From Dryas octopetala (lineage: Eukaryota > Streptophyta > Magnoliopsida > Rosales > Rosaceae), in contig OY992836.1 in NCBI GenBank assembly GCA_963921425.1, forward strand, positions 22,175,889 to 22,239,888: a stretch of DNA of 64,000 bases, in the 5' to 3' direction. Positions within the stretch are counted from its first letter, which is position 1. Every line of letters starts with the position of its first letter. Positions 12,773-24,421 of this stretch are shown in pieces. Below the pieces are notes generated by a model. The model was given only the letters and a program-made list of their open reading frames with translations, made no database searches and was not told the DNA's origin. A program made the translations under genes and the position numbers.

Positions 12773-13235
12773 GGCTGTCGTTTTGTGTTTGTTTGTGATT
12801 GTTTTTTGTTTTATTTGTTTATGTTTATTTATGTTTGTCTTAAATTTTCTTGTTTTATGTTGGTGAAATGAAATAAAGGTATTGGTGGAGACAAAATATA
12901 GAATTTATATTTTAGGTAATAAAATTATAAATTCAAATATAGTCAATATTGACCTTATATTAAAGATCTCTTTAAAATAAAACTAATGGTATAATTTTTA
13001 TAAATATTTAAACTATAAATTATAACTTAACTATAACTTAATCTAACTTAGGCTTAATTTAATTGCATACAATTACATTACTCTCAGCTCTTACTCTCAG
13101 CACCACTGTAGCTTCAGCACATATCACTCTCACTCTCAGGACAAAAAATCACTTTCCAGGCCAAAAAATCACTTTTCAGGCTATGTCTTACTCTCACTCT
13201 CACTCTCACTCTCACCAGGCTGGGTTGGCTAGGCC

Positions 13236-14145
13236 TAGATTAGTGATTGCTTAGGTAGCTTTTTCTTTCTTTTGGGCTTTGCCCCCATTGTACCGAAAAA
13301 GATAATAATAATAAGGGAAGAAAGACAAAATAAAAAAATTAGTATTTTAGTAATTTAGACATTAGGATATTTTGGGATTTGGACTTTTTACTTTTTATTA
13401 CATATGTTTTATAATTTATATATAATATATTTTATATAATACATTTTTATACCTAAAATACCTTAAATTCATTAAAAATTTAGACATTAAGGTATTTTGG
13501 GATTTGGTTTGGGGTTTAGGGTTTAGACTTTGGGGTTTGGAGTTTGGAGTTTTTACTTTGTATTACATATGTTTTATAATTTATATAAAACATATTTTAT
13601 ATAATACATTTCTATACCCTAAACATTTATATAGACGTACTATAGTTATTAGTTATAGCCTATTATCATATTATATCATACTAAACATTTATATAGACTA
13701 TAGTTATTAGTTATATACTAACTATAAATTATTAAATTATTATCAATTATAGTCCTATAGGGTATATGGTATATTAGTATAGGATGTAATAAGCTTATAA
13801 GGTATAAGATTTAAAAATTTTAAAATACACAATAGAGTTTAGGGTATGAGATATAGGATATAGGGTTTAGTATTTAGTTTATAGTTATATGGTATCAATT
13901 GTTTAGAATATGGTATAATATTAGTTTAGGGTATTTTTAATTAGTTTTTATATAGAAATATATTATATAAATTAAAAAACATATAAATTATTAATTATAG
14001 GATTTAGGGTATATAAAGGGTTTAGGGTTTATAAATTATATATTTTTTATATAAATTATAGAAATGTATATAAATGTATTTTAGGGTATATATAGAAATG
14101 TATAAAAATGTATAAAAATGTCATATTGAAATTAAATGTTATATA
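13236..14145. other. AT-rich right arm of the hAT element
   Basis: Very AT-rich, with scattered GGTTTAGGG and GGGTTTAGG motifs among TATATAAAT runs, and internal duplication: GACATTANGGTATTTTGGGA occurs near 13360 and 13487. The motifs resemble telomeric repeats but are interspersed and not in array, so this is not a telomere remnant. No gene seen. Confidence 0.5.
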
Positions 14146-14337
14146 TACTCGGTCGGTTCGGTAAACCGACGGTTTCAGGATCTGAGAACCGGAACCGGAA
14201 CCGAACATACCGGTTCGGTTGGCAAACCGATATCTCGGTACGGTTCCTCTTCGGTACGGTTATTCTCGGTATCGGTTGGACCGGTTTCGGGTACGGTCTC
14301 GGTTTTTCGGTCAAACCTACCCAGCCCTAGATATAAG

Positions 14338-15359
14338 CATGGGCCGGTCAGTATTCTCTAGTTGGCATTTATTAATACTAGCCTTTTGTACGTCCTTGAT
14401 ACGTGTTAATTGGCATTTTAGCTGTTTTGTGCTAGATATACCACATTTTTATACCATAATTTCATACCACCTTATGTGATAATTTACATGATATTCATAT
14501 ATTGGATACTAAAAAATAAAATAAAAAACCAAAAAAGAAAAAGAAAAACTCTGTCCAATAAAGTAATGACACGTGAGATGGTATAAAAATGTGGTATAAG
14601 AATATGGTAAATATAACATTATTCTTTTTTTTTTAATATTTTGTTCTTAGTTTTTATAACTTTCCACTATTTTTTCTATGTCTTAAAATGATGGACTGTT
14701 TTTTTATTTATTAAATTTTATTTTAATGGTTGTATTTTACAACTATGCCTTCATTTTACAACTATGCCTTCATTATGTTGTTTTTATAAAACTATTTATT
14801 GAATGAACAGTAATTTAGACAATTTCATTTTTGATGAAGCATGTAACACCAAATTTCTCTCCTAACTTTATAATATTAAAGATTATCATCTTTCATAATC
14901 ATATAATTTTCGATTACCCATATGTCCATATCTTCACAGTAAAGATATAAGCATGTGTTTCACGTGGCCGGTCAGTATTCGCTGGCTGGCATATATTAAT
15001 ATATATTACCATCTTTCATAATCATAGGAATGATAGGATGGATCAAATAATTTTGGATTGATTTTAATTTGAGAAAAAAAGTAATATATATATATATATA
15101 TTAAAGAGAATTGTCATGCACGAGAACTTCTTTTATATGAATAGTTATACTTTTTATTCGACAGTAAAGTAATACAAGCAGCTAGCAATAAAGCTTGCAC
15201 ACCATGCGTGCATTTAGCACAAAATCAACACTAGAAACACGAAATTAAACCCGTTTGTTTGAGAAAATATTACATGTTACTAGCAAGTCCTTGATAGATC
15301 GATCCCAAGGAAATTATTGATGATGACATAGAACAAAGATCGATGATGGATGGTCTGGA
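14338..15359. other. Intergenic, partial duplicate of the hAT insertion site
   Basis: No gene seen. The segment at 14930-14998 (TATCTTCAC, AAGATATAAGCATG, GGCCGGTCAGTATTC, TTGGCAT-like, ATTAATA) is a diverged copy of the sequence that flanks the hAT element on both sides. ATCTTTCATAATCATA occurs twice, near 14887 and 15008. A TA-repeat lies at about 15084-15101. Confidence 0.6.
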
Positions 15360-17389
15360 TCAAATAGTAATACCACAGTGGTCTTGGACAGTATATGCGG
15401 TTCCATTGCTGATAACCGCAGCAAAATATTCAGCTTGATCTATGGGTTTGTAGCGCACTGGGTGCTCCTTGTTAATAAACTCTTCCGGTGCCTGACACTT
15501 GCCATCCTTGAGCACAAACAGAGCCAGCATGAATCTCATCTTATCTTTGCTTATCGTCACTCTGTGTCTGCAGGCTGGTATTTTGTCGTTGCTCCAAACC
15601 TACATTAAAAATTTATTCATTAAATATTGCCAATGTCACTACGTCAGTATGCACTGGGCCACTGAAAAGAATTAATAATTAACGACAATTACATAAGGAT
15701 ACTGCATGCATGATGCATCTAGAAGATTTTCAAATCTTTATTGGGAAATAGATTTTCAAATCTTTATTAACGACAAATGACAATTAAATAAGGAGAGTAG
15801 GAGACCAACCCCATACATTATCTGATTTTATTATTGGGAAATAGATAAACAAATAGAGTGAATAATTGAAAACGATCTGCCAATTGATGGTGACCCACTA
15901 CACGTACTATATATGTCAGTACTTTGATTGTGGTGTTTAATTGTTCTGTACGTTTACTGTCATTTGCAATCAGGGTATGGTACCATTAATTGTGTATAGA
16001 ATTTAAATTTACTTCAAATTTTAATTTAATATTTAATATTTTATTTTTTTAATTTATTATAATATCATACTTTCGTTAGTATAATTATTGTATAATTATT
16101 AAAAAATCTATTAAATGTTGATATTGCACTTACATGACATTCTCATAATGTTGATTAAGTGTTACGTAGTCTGACAACATAACACATCATGTCAAATGAC
16201 ATTAAAAATAATTTAAAATCTAAAAATTTAAAAATAATTATATGACATGATGTGTCATGTTTTTAAATTTTTAATTATTGTTATGTCACATAACATGAAA
16301 TGACCTGTTATCAGACCACGTAAAATTTAGTCATTGTTATAAGAGTATCATGTAAGTGTCACATCAACTTTTAACAGATCTCTTAATAATCATACTTACG
16401 GAAGTATAATATTGTAACAAATTGAAAAAATGAGATATGACATTGCAAGATTTTAAACATAAAATACTAAATTGAAATTTGAAGCAAACTTGAAATAATG
16501 AACTGAAATTAACCCTAGAATTTAATATTCTAGATAATTAATTAATTCAACTTCATAAGAAAGACGATTTTATTCCCATTCATAAAAATAGTGACTGTCA
16601 ATTACCTGCAAAACATCGCCTGACATGAAAATAAGGGATGAAGGTGGAGGTTCACATAACACCCAGTCTCCATTCTTGGTTTGCACCTCCAAGCCATTGA
16701 CATCATTGACCTGATGGAGCACGGTGGTGAAGTTCTTGTCTGTGTGGCTCAGAAGACCCACATCGGTTTCAATGTCCTCAGATCTCTTGTACTTCACGAA
16801 AGACAGGTAGTGAGTGTTGCTGTTAATGTGGGTGTCATGGTATTTCTCTACGCCATAGTTTTCGAATATCATTCTCGTCACAATTCCATCAAGCTCCATC
16901 ATTTGCGTTGCATACTCGTTCGAGCTTCGACTAATCAAACAAACACAAATCAAATTATAAATATTAGACTGTCAATCTGAACCACACATATGTAAATATA
17001 TAAGATTTGACTTACGAGAACTTTTCATTGCCATTGGGCCAGAAGAGGTCAGTGAACTTCTGGCACTCATCAGCGTTTCTGGCATTGTCAATGCCTATGC
17101 TTTCATGGATCTCAGTGGCACTATAATAACCACCCAAAGTCCTCTTGCCCTTGTTTTTCATTTTGACTTCTAGAGGGAAGTCCATCAACTCCTTGAAAGG
17201 CTCCAACATGTTGCTTCGAAGGTCTTGAGGAACTTTGTTGCCAAGTTGTGCAATGAAGCAACCCGTCTCTTCAAGTGCATGGATGACATCTTGGCGAATT
17301 TGGAGCCAAGAACTCGATCCAGGCTTCAAGTCCTCCTCCTTGGAGAAGTCAATGATCGGAATCTTGTTTTCAGAAGTTTGCTTACACAT
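15360..17389 (-). CDS. AOP-like 2-oxoglutarate/Fe(II)-dependent dioxygenase, copy A
   Basis: Three exons on the minus strand: 17016-17389, 16606-16930 and 15360-15599. Phases are 2 and 0, and the product is 312 residues, normal for the AOP branch of plant 2OG-Fe(II) oxygenases. The N-terminal part reads IPIIDFSKEE, then the DIOX_N fold with ETGCFIAQL. The iron ligands are H187 and D189 (SHTDKNF) and H245 (CRHRV). The 2-oxoglutarate arginine is R255, but the usual R-x-S motif is R-F-M here: Met257 replaces Ser. The sister gene at 24422-25545 keeps RYS. Family members oxidise small molecules, for example glucosinolate side chains by AOP2/AOP3 in Brassicaceae, but this copy's substrate cannot be read. 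The 1-kb second intron holds a foldback element. Confidence 0.9.
16003..16495. mobile_element. Foldback MITE in intron 2 of dioxygenase A
   Basis: A long, imperfect inverted repeat of about 490 bp. The left arm contains TTACTTCAAATTTTAATTT, then TATCATACTTTCGTTAGTAT, then CACTTACATGACATTCTCATAA. The right arm contains the reverse complements in reverse order: ATCATGTAAGTGTCACAT, ATACTTACGGAAGTATAAT and AAATTTGAAGCAAACTTGAA. The centre has a second palindrome around ATGACATGATGTGTCAT. No target duplication was fixed. Confidence 0.75.
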
Positions 17390-17533
17390 GGTGGTGTTTG
17401 TGAATTAATAATGAGATTTTCTTTTCTTCAATCTGATTAATTCACAAGCTAAGGGAGCTAGAATATTTGAGGATATATGTAGCTCAAGAGAAGCAAGGGT
17501 GAGATGTATGTGCCCATGCTGTTGGTGATCATG

Positions 17534-17543
17534 CTATATATAG
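17534..17543 (-). promoter_or_regulatory. TATA box, dioxygenase A
   Basis: CTATATATAG lies about 145 bp upstream of the ATG at 17389, on the coding (minus) strand. Position and sequence fit a plant TATA box, leaving a leader of roughly 110 bp. Confidence 0.55.
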
Positions 17544-17599
17544 AGGTGTAGCTAGCCATCAATTCATTATTTAATTAATATAAAAAGCTTGGACACACA

Positions 17600-18300
17600 C
17601 AATAATTGTGGAGTGGCAGCAGATCTCCTCGATCGCCATATTTTAGTAGGTGATAAGCTGATTCTGTAATGAAAGTGACAGAAATTTCACATGCCTAGCT
17701 ACCTCTCTTGTTGTCTCATATATTCATTCACCATCTATATATATTATCAATAGTGCAACCAACAACAATAAATTGATGATTCATTTTTTCGGTCTGTGAT
17801 AACGACAATGATGATAGTTAATAATGTTCAATTGAAATTTTGGGTCATTCTTATATTTCTTTTAATTTGTTTTTAGTGATCTGCTTGAGCTATATACAAT
17901 ATTATAATATCTGATACATATAACCAAAAAAAAAAAATAATCACATAATCAAGATGTAGTCAATACTCAATAACCCCTTTCCATATCGATCGATTACTTT
18001 ATGAAAAAAAAAAACAAATTATTCCAATAATGCATGCAAACTCGTGAATCACAAGATTACACTAGTCGACACATTTGTTACTTTACCTTTCTCATCTCGA
18101 TCATTAAAAAAATTTTAATATGCAAACTCGTGAAAAATGATATTCATATATTTTATATATACAAGATATTTATAATATATCCGAGAAGATCCAAAGTGTA
18201 AACGACTTTTACTCATAAGTCATAACCAACTGCACTTCTGATCTCCTCGATCCTCTCTCCTTTTCAATTTTTCGATCGGTTTTGAATTGTTGATCTCATT
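17600..18300. other. Intergenic, upstream of dioxygenase A
   Basis: AT-rich sequence with A-runs near 17925 and 18005. No ORF, repeat structure or RNA gene seen. Confidence 0.5.
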
Positions 18301-18309
18301 AATATCCAT

Positions 18310-20275
18310 GTGTTGTTATTTCACCTCAAGTGCAAGGTTGTCAAGTTTTAGTATGAAAATGGAAGTAAGGGGTTGTCGTACCCAAGAGATTGGATTGAGA
18401 TTTCAACCACAAGCTAGATTGATTTTAGGGTTATAAAACTAACAAACAACCTACTATGTACTATGTAAAGTCAAGACTAAACATAATGGTATGTGCAAAT
18501 GTGTAGTGTTGAGTTGTTGTTTGGTTGATAGATGATACATAACACTAGAATATTTGAAACTAACAAATGGAAATACAAGCAAATTCAAATACAAATTAAA
18601 TTCAATGATGATGAAGGATTTGAGGTTATTAGGGGTTCACCGTTCACACTAACCCTTCCATGTAACAAACAATGCAATTAGTGATTATGCCAAATTAGAT
18701 AGATTAGATTCCCTCCTAACCCCCGATCAAGGTAAATTAGGGCACATCGTCTTTCATGTTATCAACTATCCCAACCAAGGTGATAGGTAACTACCTAAGA
18801 TTAATGTCATAGCAAACCCTAGGTGCATAAAGTTCTAAGGATGAGGAATCCAAGCAATTAAAACAATTCAACCAAGGTGCTTTTAAATTACTATGCTCTT
18901 ATGCAATAAGCTTTAGAAACTAAAGGTTACCAATCTCCAATTTCTACATGACAACATTTCTTATATGCACAATTGGTAAATTCACACATATAAGTCATTA
19001 TCTTTAAACTAGCATAAGAACATATATATCCAAAAATGCATTTATATCACAAATCACAAATCACAAAGTCATTACATGGTTAGGCTAGAGCTACATCCTT
19101 AGCCCCGAATCAAGAAACTACTCACTAGCCATAGAAGTCACAAAAAACATCACAAATTGAAACATAAATAGAAACAAAAAGGAAAAGAGAAAACTCTAGA
19201 TGTTGAAGCCAAGCTCCCAAGGGATGTCACTCCTCCAAGGATGCCCAAAATAGCTTCTTGTCTCAAGTGCCTCCAAGCTCTTCTTGCAATAATGGTGGTG
19301 AATATGGTAGATGAGTGTTGTGATGATGTTTGGCTTTTTGGACAGGAAGAGTTGATGGAAGGAAGATGGAGAAAAGAAATGATGAAGAAAGATGAGAAAA
19401 AGCTAGGGTCTTGAAAGATGGAAGATGAGATGTGTGTTTTCTAGATGAGATGATGGAATGAATGATGAAATGAGTGAAATTAGAGAGGATAGATGGGGGA
19501 GCTCGAAAATGAGAGTATGTTTTATGGTTTGGGTGAGTTGTTATGTCTAGAATATGTGGCTGGGATTAAAAGGAAATGAAGGGATAAAGTTTGGTTAATT
19601 CAAAAATGAGAATATTTCATCTTATCCCTCAATAAATGATCCTTAAAGGATGTTGAGATAGGTAGATGTTCTCTTTTCCTCATTTAGAGCCTTCACATTG
19701 TGGTTTTTAAATTTTGCTTAGAATGGGCAAACAAAGGGGAAGGAAAGAGAGCATGTGATAGGCAATTACCCAAAATGGAAAGATGTCTTGGGACCACTTT
19801 ATCCTTTTGCTGACAGGATTTTCTGTGCTGTCTTTGGAGAGCAATTTGGAGGCTTAACCAACTCATAAATTTACTTTTTATATATCAATAGAAAGCCTTG
19901 TATGTCTTCTTTCCAACCATATATTATATGCTTCAATCCAAGCTCGAACCAAAACGTTATGCCCCACACAATGCAGCTGACTCAGTTATCCTCGGGTGCA
20001 GTTTTGGGCTGACTTTGAAATCCAAAATGAACACCTTAGAAGTCTTCAAATGTCACAAAATTTAACCTGGAATAACTTCAAGGTATTAGCTTCTATCTCC
20101 AATTGGATTCATGTTAAAATCTATTAAGGAAAATAAATGGTAAAATTTCTCATTTTATTACTCGGAATCTAAAAATACAAAACTAAATGAAATTTAAAGC
20201 TTTTAATTAAATGAACTCACAAAACTAAATATAAAAAGATGTGAATTTATGAACATATCACCATGCACCAAACCC
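18310..20275. repeat. Possible non-coding retrotransposon relic (LARD/TRIM-like)
   Basis: A long non-coding stretch whose composition differs from its neighbours. It contains phrases I associate with non-autonomous plant LTR elements: GGGGTTGTCGTACCCAAGAG at about 18370 and AAAGCCTTGTATGTCTTC at about 19892. No LTR pair, primer-binding site or polyprotein could be found, so the label is a pattern impression only. Confidence 0.3.
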
Positions 20276-20639
20276 ACGAAAAATTAATTTGTATAAGCGT
20301 AACACAGCATGAAGGTCCATTCAAAGTTTCAAACATATATTAGGCCCAAGTACCCTTTTTTTTTTTTTTTTTTTTTCTAACTATGTTGACGCTTAGATTG
20401 TAGACTTGTAGTCAAGAGTACCGAACTCTATACCAGAAGTCCTGCAACAGCAAAAAAACATAAGGCCCATTCTAATTTAGTATCACTGTCTCCATACTGG
20501 TCCATGAGGCCATTCTTTTTGGGTTAATGGATGAAGCCCATATTAATTAAAACATAAGTGAAACCAGCCCATCAATATAGGATACTCATTTCTACATTAA
20601 TCTCGACTTACTATTCTTTGTTCCATCCAAATTGACAAT

Positions 20640-20779
20640 TAATTGTTCCGGAACGATTGGGTTGGCTCAATTCTCTTATCTATACAATTGACAATTGACA
20701 ATATTGCATATATGGTCTCCGGAACAATTGAATGTTTGGGCATGACAATTGGGTTGGCTCAATTCTCTTATCTATACAA
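20640..20779. repeat. 92-bp direct duplication left of the CACTA element
   Basis: ATTGGGTTGGCTCAATTCTC with the following TTATCTATACAA occurs at 20656 and again at 20748. The second copy ends exactly at the CAA target site of the CACTA-type element. The rest of 20276-20655 is unremarkable intergenic sequence with a long T-run at 20357. Confidence 0.8.
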
Positions 20780-21570
20780 CACTACACCATTTGTTGCTTA
20801 AATCCACTATTGGTTTATGTTATCTATTGATGCATCAGCAACTAAAAATTAGTTTGAAGGATCAATAGCCACCCTGCAATCACTCTTAGGCAGTAGGTTG
20901 CAGAGAAAAGGGTGGCAAAGTGGCTATCCAAACTAATTTTTTGGGATGGTGGAATTGGGAGACAAAAACTGTCTTAACACTACTGATAGTTTATTTCTTT
21001 ACCAATGTTGCAGGTAGTTGCAAATAAAGACTCACCATTGTTGCATATAGTTGATGTATTGGTGAATCTAACAAATACTAGCCATGGATTTTAGGACCTT
21101 AAGTATAATAGTGGATAAAAGCAATTCTCCCACCAATGTTCAAATATTACAGTAGCATTTAGTTACAAAAGCAATTTTGCATTCCATTAAATCTTGCAGT
21201 ACTCACTGCATGATTATTGAGCTGCTATAATTATCCATCCTTTAACTTTTCCTGTCTTGCATCTAATACATCTTAAACACTAGTGCTACACTTAATGATA
21301 AAATGGAAATTCAGTAGCAGAACATGGCAGAAAGCATCACATAAACTTCATTAAATTTCATTGATTACATCAACCATCCATCTAACAACTGATTTAGAAA
21401 TACAAATGAAGATACCAACCTGCCATCTACATTACATCAACCATCATCAACCATCGCCAACATACCCACAATACAAAAGAGAGTTTCTCAACCAACTTCA
21501 CAATACGAAATCTATACTATACTATACAAAAGAGAGTTTCTGAACCACTATTGCATAGAAGTTAATTCCA

Positions 21571-22253
21571 CAACCATACTATAATCGGAAAATTGACTTG
21601 CACTAAACCCTAAAATAGATTTGTACAATTTGCAACTAACTAAAAAATATTACAAAAACAATCATACCAAATCAAAAATCGATTTAGAGAGTAGAGACCT
21701 GCAAATGAAAAAAAAAAATTATAATGAAAACATATAAGTTTAATGAGAACAAAGAAAAATTATAATGAAAACAGAGGAGAGGAGTAAACCCCGATGAAGA
21801 TCGCCGAAATCCGCCTCTTAGATCGCCAGAAACAATGGAGGAGGGTTTGGGCTGTTAGGGTTTTGAACCACCACGTACGGCGGCTGAACGGGCTGGGTGT
21901 TTACAACCATACTATAATCGAAAAATTGACTTGCACTAAACCCTAAAATAGATTTGTACAATTTGCAAATAACTAAAAAATATTACAAAAACAACCATAC
22001 CAAATCAGAAATCGATTTAGAGAGTAGAGACCTGCAAATGAAAAAAAAAATTATAATGAAAACATATAAGTTTAATGAGAACAAAGAAAAATTATAAGGA
22101 AAAAAAAATTATAATGAAAATAGAGGAGATGAGTAAACCCCGATGAAGATCGCCGAAATCCGCCTCCTAGATCGCCAGAAACAACGGAGGAGGGTCGGGG
22201 CTGTTAGGGTTTTGAACCACCATGTACAGCGGCTGAACGGGCTGGGTGTTTAC
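21571..22253. repeat. 333-bp tandem duplication inside the CACTA element
   Basis: CAACCATACTATAATCG begins at 21571 and at 21904. Both copies run through ATCGATTTAGAGAGTAGAGA and GATGAAGATCGCCGAAATCC to GGCTGAACGGGCTGGGTGTT. The second copy has a short extra A-rich insert near 22100. The copies are roughly 95 percent alike by eye. Confidence 0.93.
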
Positions 22254-22912
22254 ACCATTGAACTCAGCTCACCCAGGGGAAGATTTCGAGACCAACTCGA
22301 CTGCAAGAGGTCACCGAAATTAGTGACCCATCGGAGAAGAAGGCCAGTTTAGGTTCGGTTTAAATCCATGTTTTCATTGGGTTGTTGGGCAATCAAAAGA
22401 CAGGAATAGAAAGAAGAGGAAGAGACAAGTTTATTGGGGTCTATGTCGCCGGCGTTGGTTGCCGGACGATGAAGAGATGGCCAGAGAGAACTCACGGCAG
22501 ATTAAAGAGATGATAGAGAGAAGGGGGTGTGCGGCTGCTGAGGAGGAAAATGAGAAAAAAAAATGCTGAAGTTAGGTTTTATAGTAAAACTCTAGCTGAC
22601 GAATTTACAAAATTGCCCTTTAACTTAAAATACCCGAAACTTGATGGTTGTAGCTCCGTTTCACGTCTTCTTCGTGTCTACGTGCACGTACTCCCGAGCC
22701 GTATCCAACTAGATCAAAAATTGTTTAAAATCTAAACATTTAATTTTGTCAAAATAAAACCTAAAACCAATTTATAAAAGCATTTCTTTTTAAAACAAAC
22801 AATTTTATAAATTCATAGAAAAATAATTTTAATGAAATATTTAATAGGAAAAAATTGCAAATTTTTCTATAATAAGTATTTAGAGTTTTTTTTAATGGGA
22901 ATGGGCTAGTGG

Positions 22913-23500
22913 TAGAGGTGTGATTTGGATCGGAAAATCCGAATCCGACTGATTCCAATTCGAAAATTTCTAATTTTGGAACACTTGATTCAAATCTGAA
23001 AATGCCGAAATCCAAAAATTCAGAAAAAAATTGGATTGGAATTGGAATGTTTCTATAAATTCTGATCCGAAATTTTCCTAAGGCATTCTGATTCATTATT
23101 TCATAAATTATGCCAAATTTATTTTGTATTTATATTAAATATTTTATCATTTTTTTAGTTTTCTACTATATAATTTTTTATTTGTTTCAAACATGCACAT
23201 ACATATATATTAAAAAGAGATGACTAATTATAAATATATGTATATTATAAATATATGTATATCATAATAATATAAATTCTAACAAAGACACTCACATTTT
23301 TGTACTTGTAATTACTTTTTTTGTAATCAGGGGCAATTAATTTCATTATTATCCGAAAGTTCCAAAAATGTAATCTTCTGAAAAAATCTAAAAAATTAAA
23401 GAAAGTTGAAAATTTCGAATTGGAATGAGATGTTGAAATTCCAATTTTTTGGATTTGGAATACCCTATTTTCGTTCTCTCATTTTCGAAACACACCCCTA
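22913..23500. mobile_element. hAT MITE nested in the CACTA element
   Basis: The ends are TAGAGGTGTGATT on the left and, inverted, TAGGGGTGTGTTT on the right. They are flanked by an exact 8-bp repeat, GCTAGTGG, at 22905-22912 and 23501-23508. Both arms contain AATTCGAAATTTTC-like and TTGGATT-like inverted motifs. At 588 bp without coding capacity it is a typical miniature hAT. Confidence 0.88.
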
Positions 23501-23938
23501 GCTAGTGGGAATGGGCTAAGGTTATGTTTAGTGACAATGGTCTAATAGTGTTATATTTATTGGAAATGGGTGAGGGACATGTAATCCACTTTTAACAAAT
23601 AGTGGAGACTTGTAACTATTACTTCTATAGTTTGAGTCTTAAGTGGGAAATAATAATTTATCAAACTTTATTAATCTCACCCTTTGTCTCTTTTGGTTGG
23701 ATTTGGAGTGGGAAAGGAATAATTATCCCACTAATTTTTTTATTTGTTTCAATGTTTATCATGCCACTTATTAGTCAACTATTGTACAAATTAGTGGGAC
23801 CTAAAGCAACCATCTTCTCCACCATAATTTTTAAAACAAACCAAAATATTAATTGGTGACTCCAAAAATGTCAATTGTCACTAATTTCAATCTAGTTTCA
23901 ATTCAAGGTGGCTTTAAGCCATATTTGTTGTAGTGCAA

Positions 23939-24421
23939 TTAGATACAGATTGAGTTCCTTTATTTACAAACCTTGTGCTACAAATTTTAGTGGTTTAAGC
24001 TTCTGGTTTTAAGCATTGTGCTTCTTTTGGTTAATTAATGCATGGTTAAAACATTTATTTTCTTACCAAACACGAAAGAACATCTTTACCACAGTCATGG
24101 TGTACATGGAAAAGTCAATTAAAGGCTTCGCATACCACAAAATGCAAAAGTGATGAAGAAAATCCATAGCTTGACAATTTAGTACACCCTAAGCATAAAA
24201 GAACCCAAAGGTGCAGTCTACACATACCACTGGGGAAGGAACACATTAGAACAAAAGGGCTATAGAAAAGAGTTGATAAACATTATTACTTAATATTACA
24301 AAGTTACAAACCAATCACAGAAATTAATCTTGGCGTTTATTTAGTTACTTCAATAGAAGGCAGGCAGGCCACAGATGACAGATTGAAGATCAATTCACAC
24401 ATACACATAAATAATAGGGAT
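23939..24421. other. 3' flank of dioxygenase B
   Basis: Intergenic sequence downstream of the minus-strand gene that ends at 24422; it should hold its 3' UTR and poly(A) site. No other feature seen. Confidence 0.5.

Larger units (their letters stand above)
8707..13235 (+). mobile_element. PIF/Harbinger DNA transposon, decayed, nested in the hAT element
   Basis: The element carries the two genes typical of plant PIF/Harbinger transposons, a SANT/NAM-associated ORF and a DDE transposase, both on the plus strand. The proposed ends are GGCCTTCCACAG on the left and, read inward on the other strand, GGCCTAGCCAAC on the right. Each is followed by iterated GAGAGTGAGAG (8726-8745 on the left, CTCTCACTCTCAC at 13193-13215 on the right). 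The left flank is TTA, the usual target for this family, but the right flank reads TAG. The exact right boundary and the 3-bp duplication are therefore uncertain. Both genes carry defects, so the copy is probably dead. Confidence 0.75.
8019..14329. mobile_element. hAT-type transposon, split by a nested PIF/Harbinger element
   Basis: The outer ends are TAGGGGTGGGTT on the left and, read inward on the other strand, TAGGGCTGGGTA on the right. They are flanked by an exact 8-bp direct repeat, GATATAAG, at 8011-8018 and 14330-14337. An 8-bp duplication with TAGGG termini is the hAT signature. Subterminal regions on both sides (8029-8180 and 14146-14312) are dense in CGGT/ACCG motifs such as GGTTCGGTACGG, the usual binding-site clusters of hAT ends. 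No hAT transposase was recognised, so it appears non-autonomous. Without the nested element it would be about 1.8 kb. ORFs at 8182-8668 in the GC-rich left arm match nothing I know and overlap on both strands. Confidence 0.85.
20780..23935. mobile_element. CACTA (EnSpm-type) transposon, non-autonomous
   Basis: The left end is CACTACACCATTTGTTGCTT. The right end, read inward on the other strand, is CACTACAACAAATATGGCTT, and similarity continues into AAANCCAC. Both sides carry the 3-bp direct repeat CAA (20777-20779 and 23936-23938). CACTA termini with a 3-bp duplication define the superfamily. No transposase domain was recognised in the 3,156 bp. The interior holds a 333-bp tandem duplication and a nested hAT MITE. 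Short ORFs such as 22143-22352 and 22529-22735 sit in GC-richer sequence that could be captured host DNA, but I recognise no gene in them. Confidence 0.88.

Noticed and set aside
8704-13238. A 3-bp TTA target duplication for the Harbinger element
   Set aside because: The left flank is TTA but the right flank at the best end is TAG; the boundary is left approximate.
13260-14130. Interstitial telomeric repeat
   Set aside because: GGTTTAGGG-like motifs are scattered among AT-rich sequence and never form a run of TTTAGGG units.
22143-22735. Host genes inside the CACTA element
   Set aside because: Short ORFs in the duplicated GC-rich part have no recognisable domain and lie within transposon boundaries; at most they are captured fragments.
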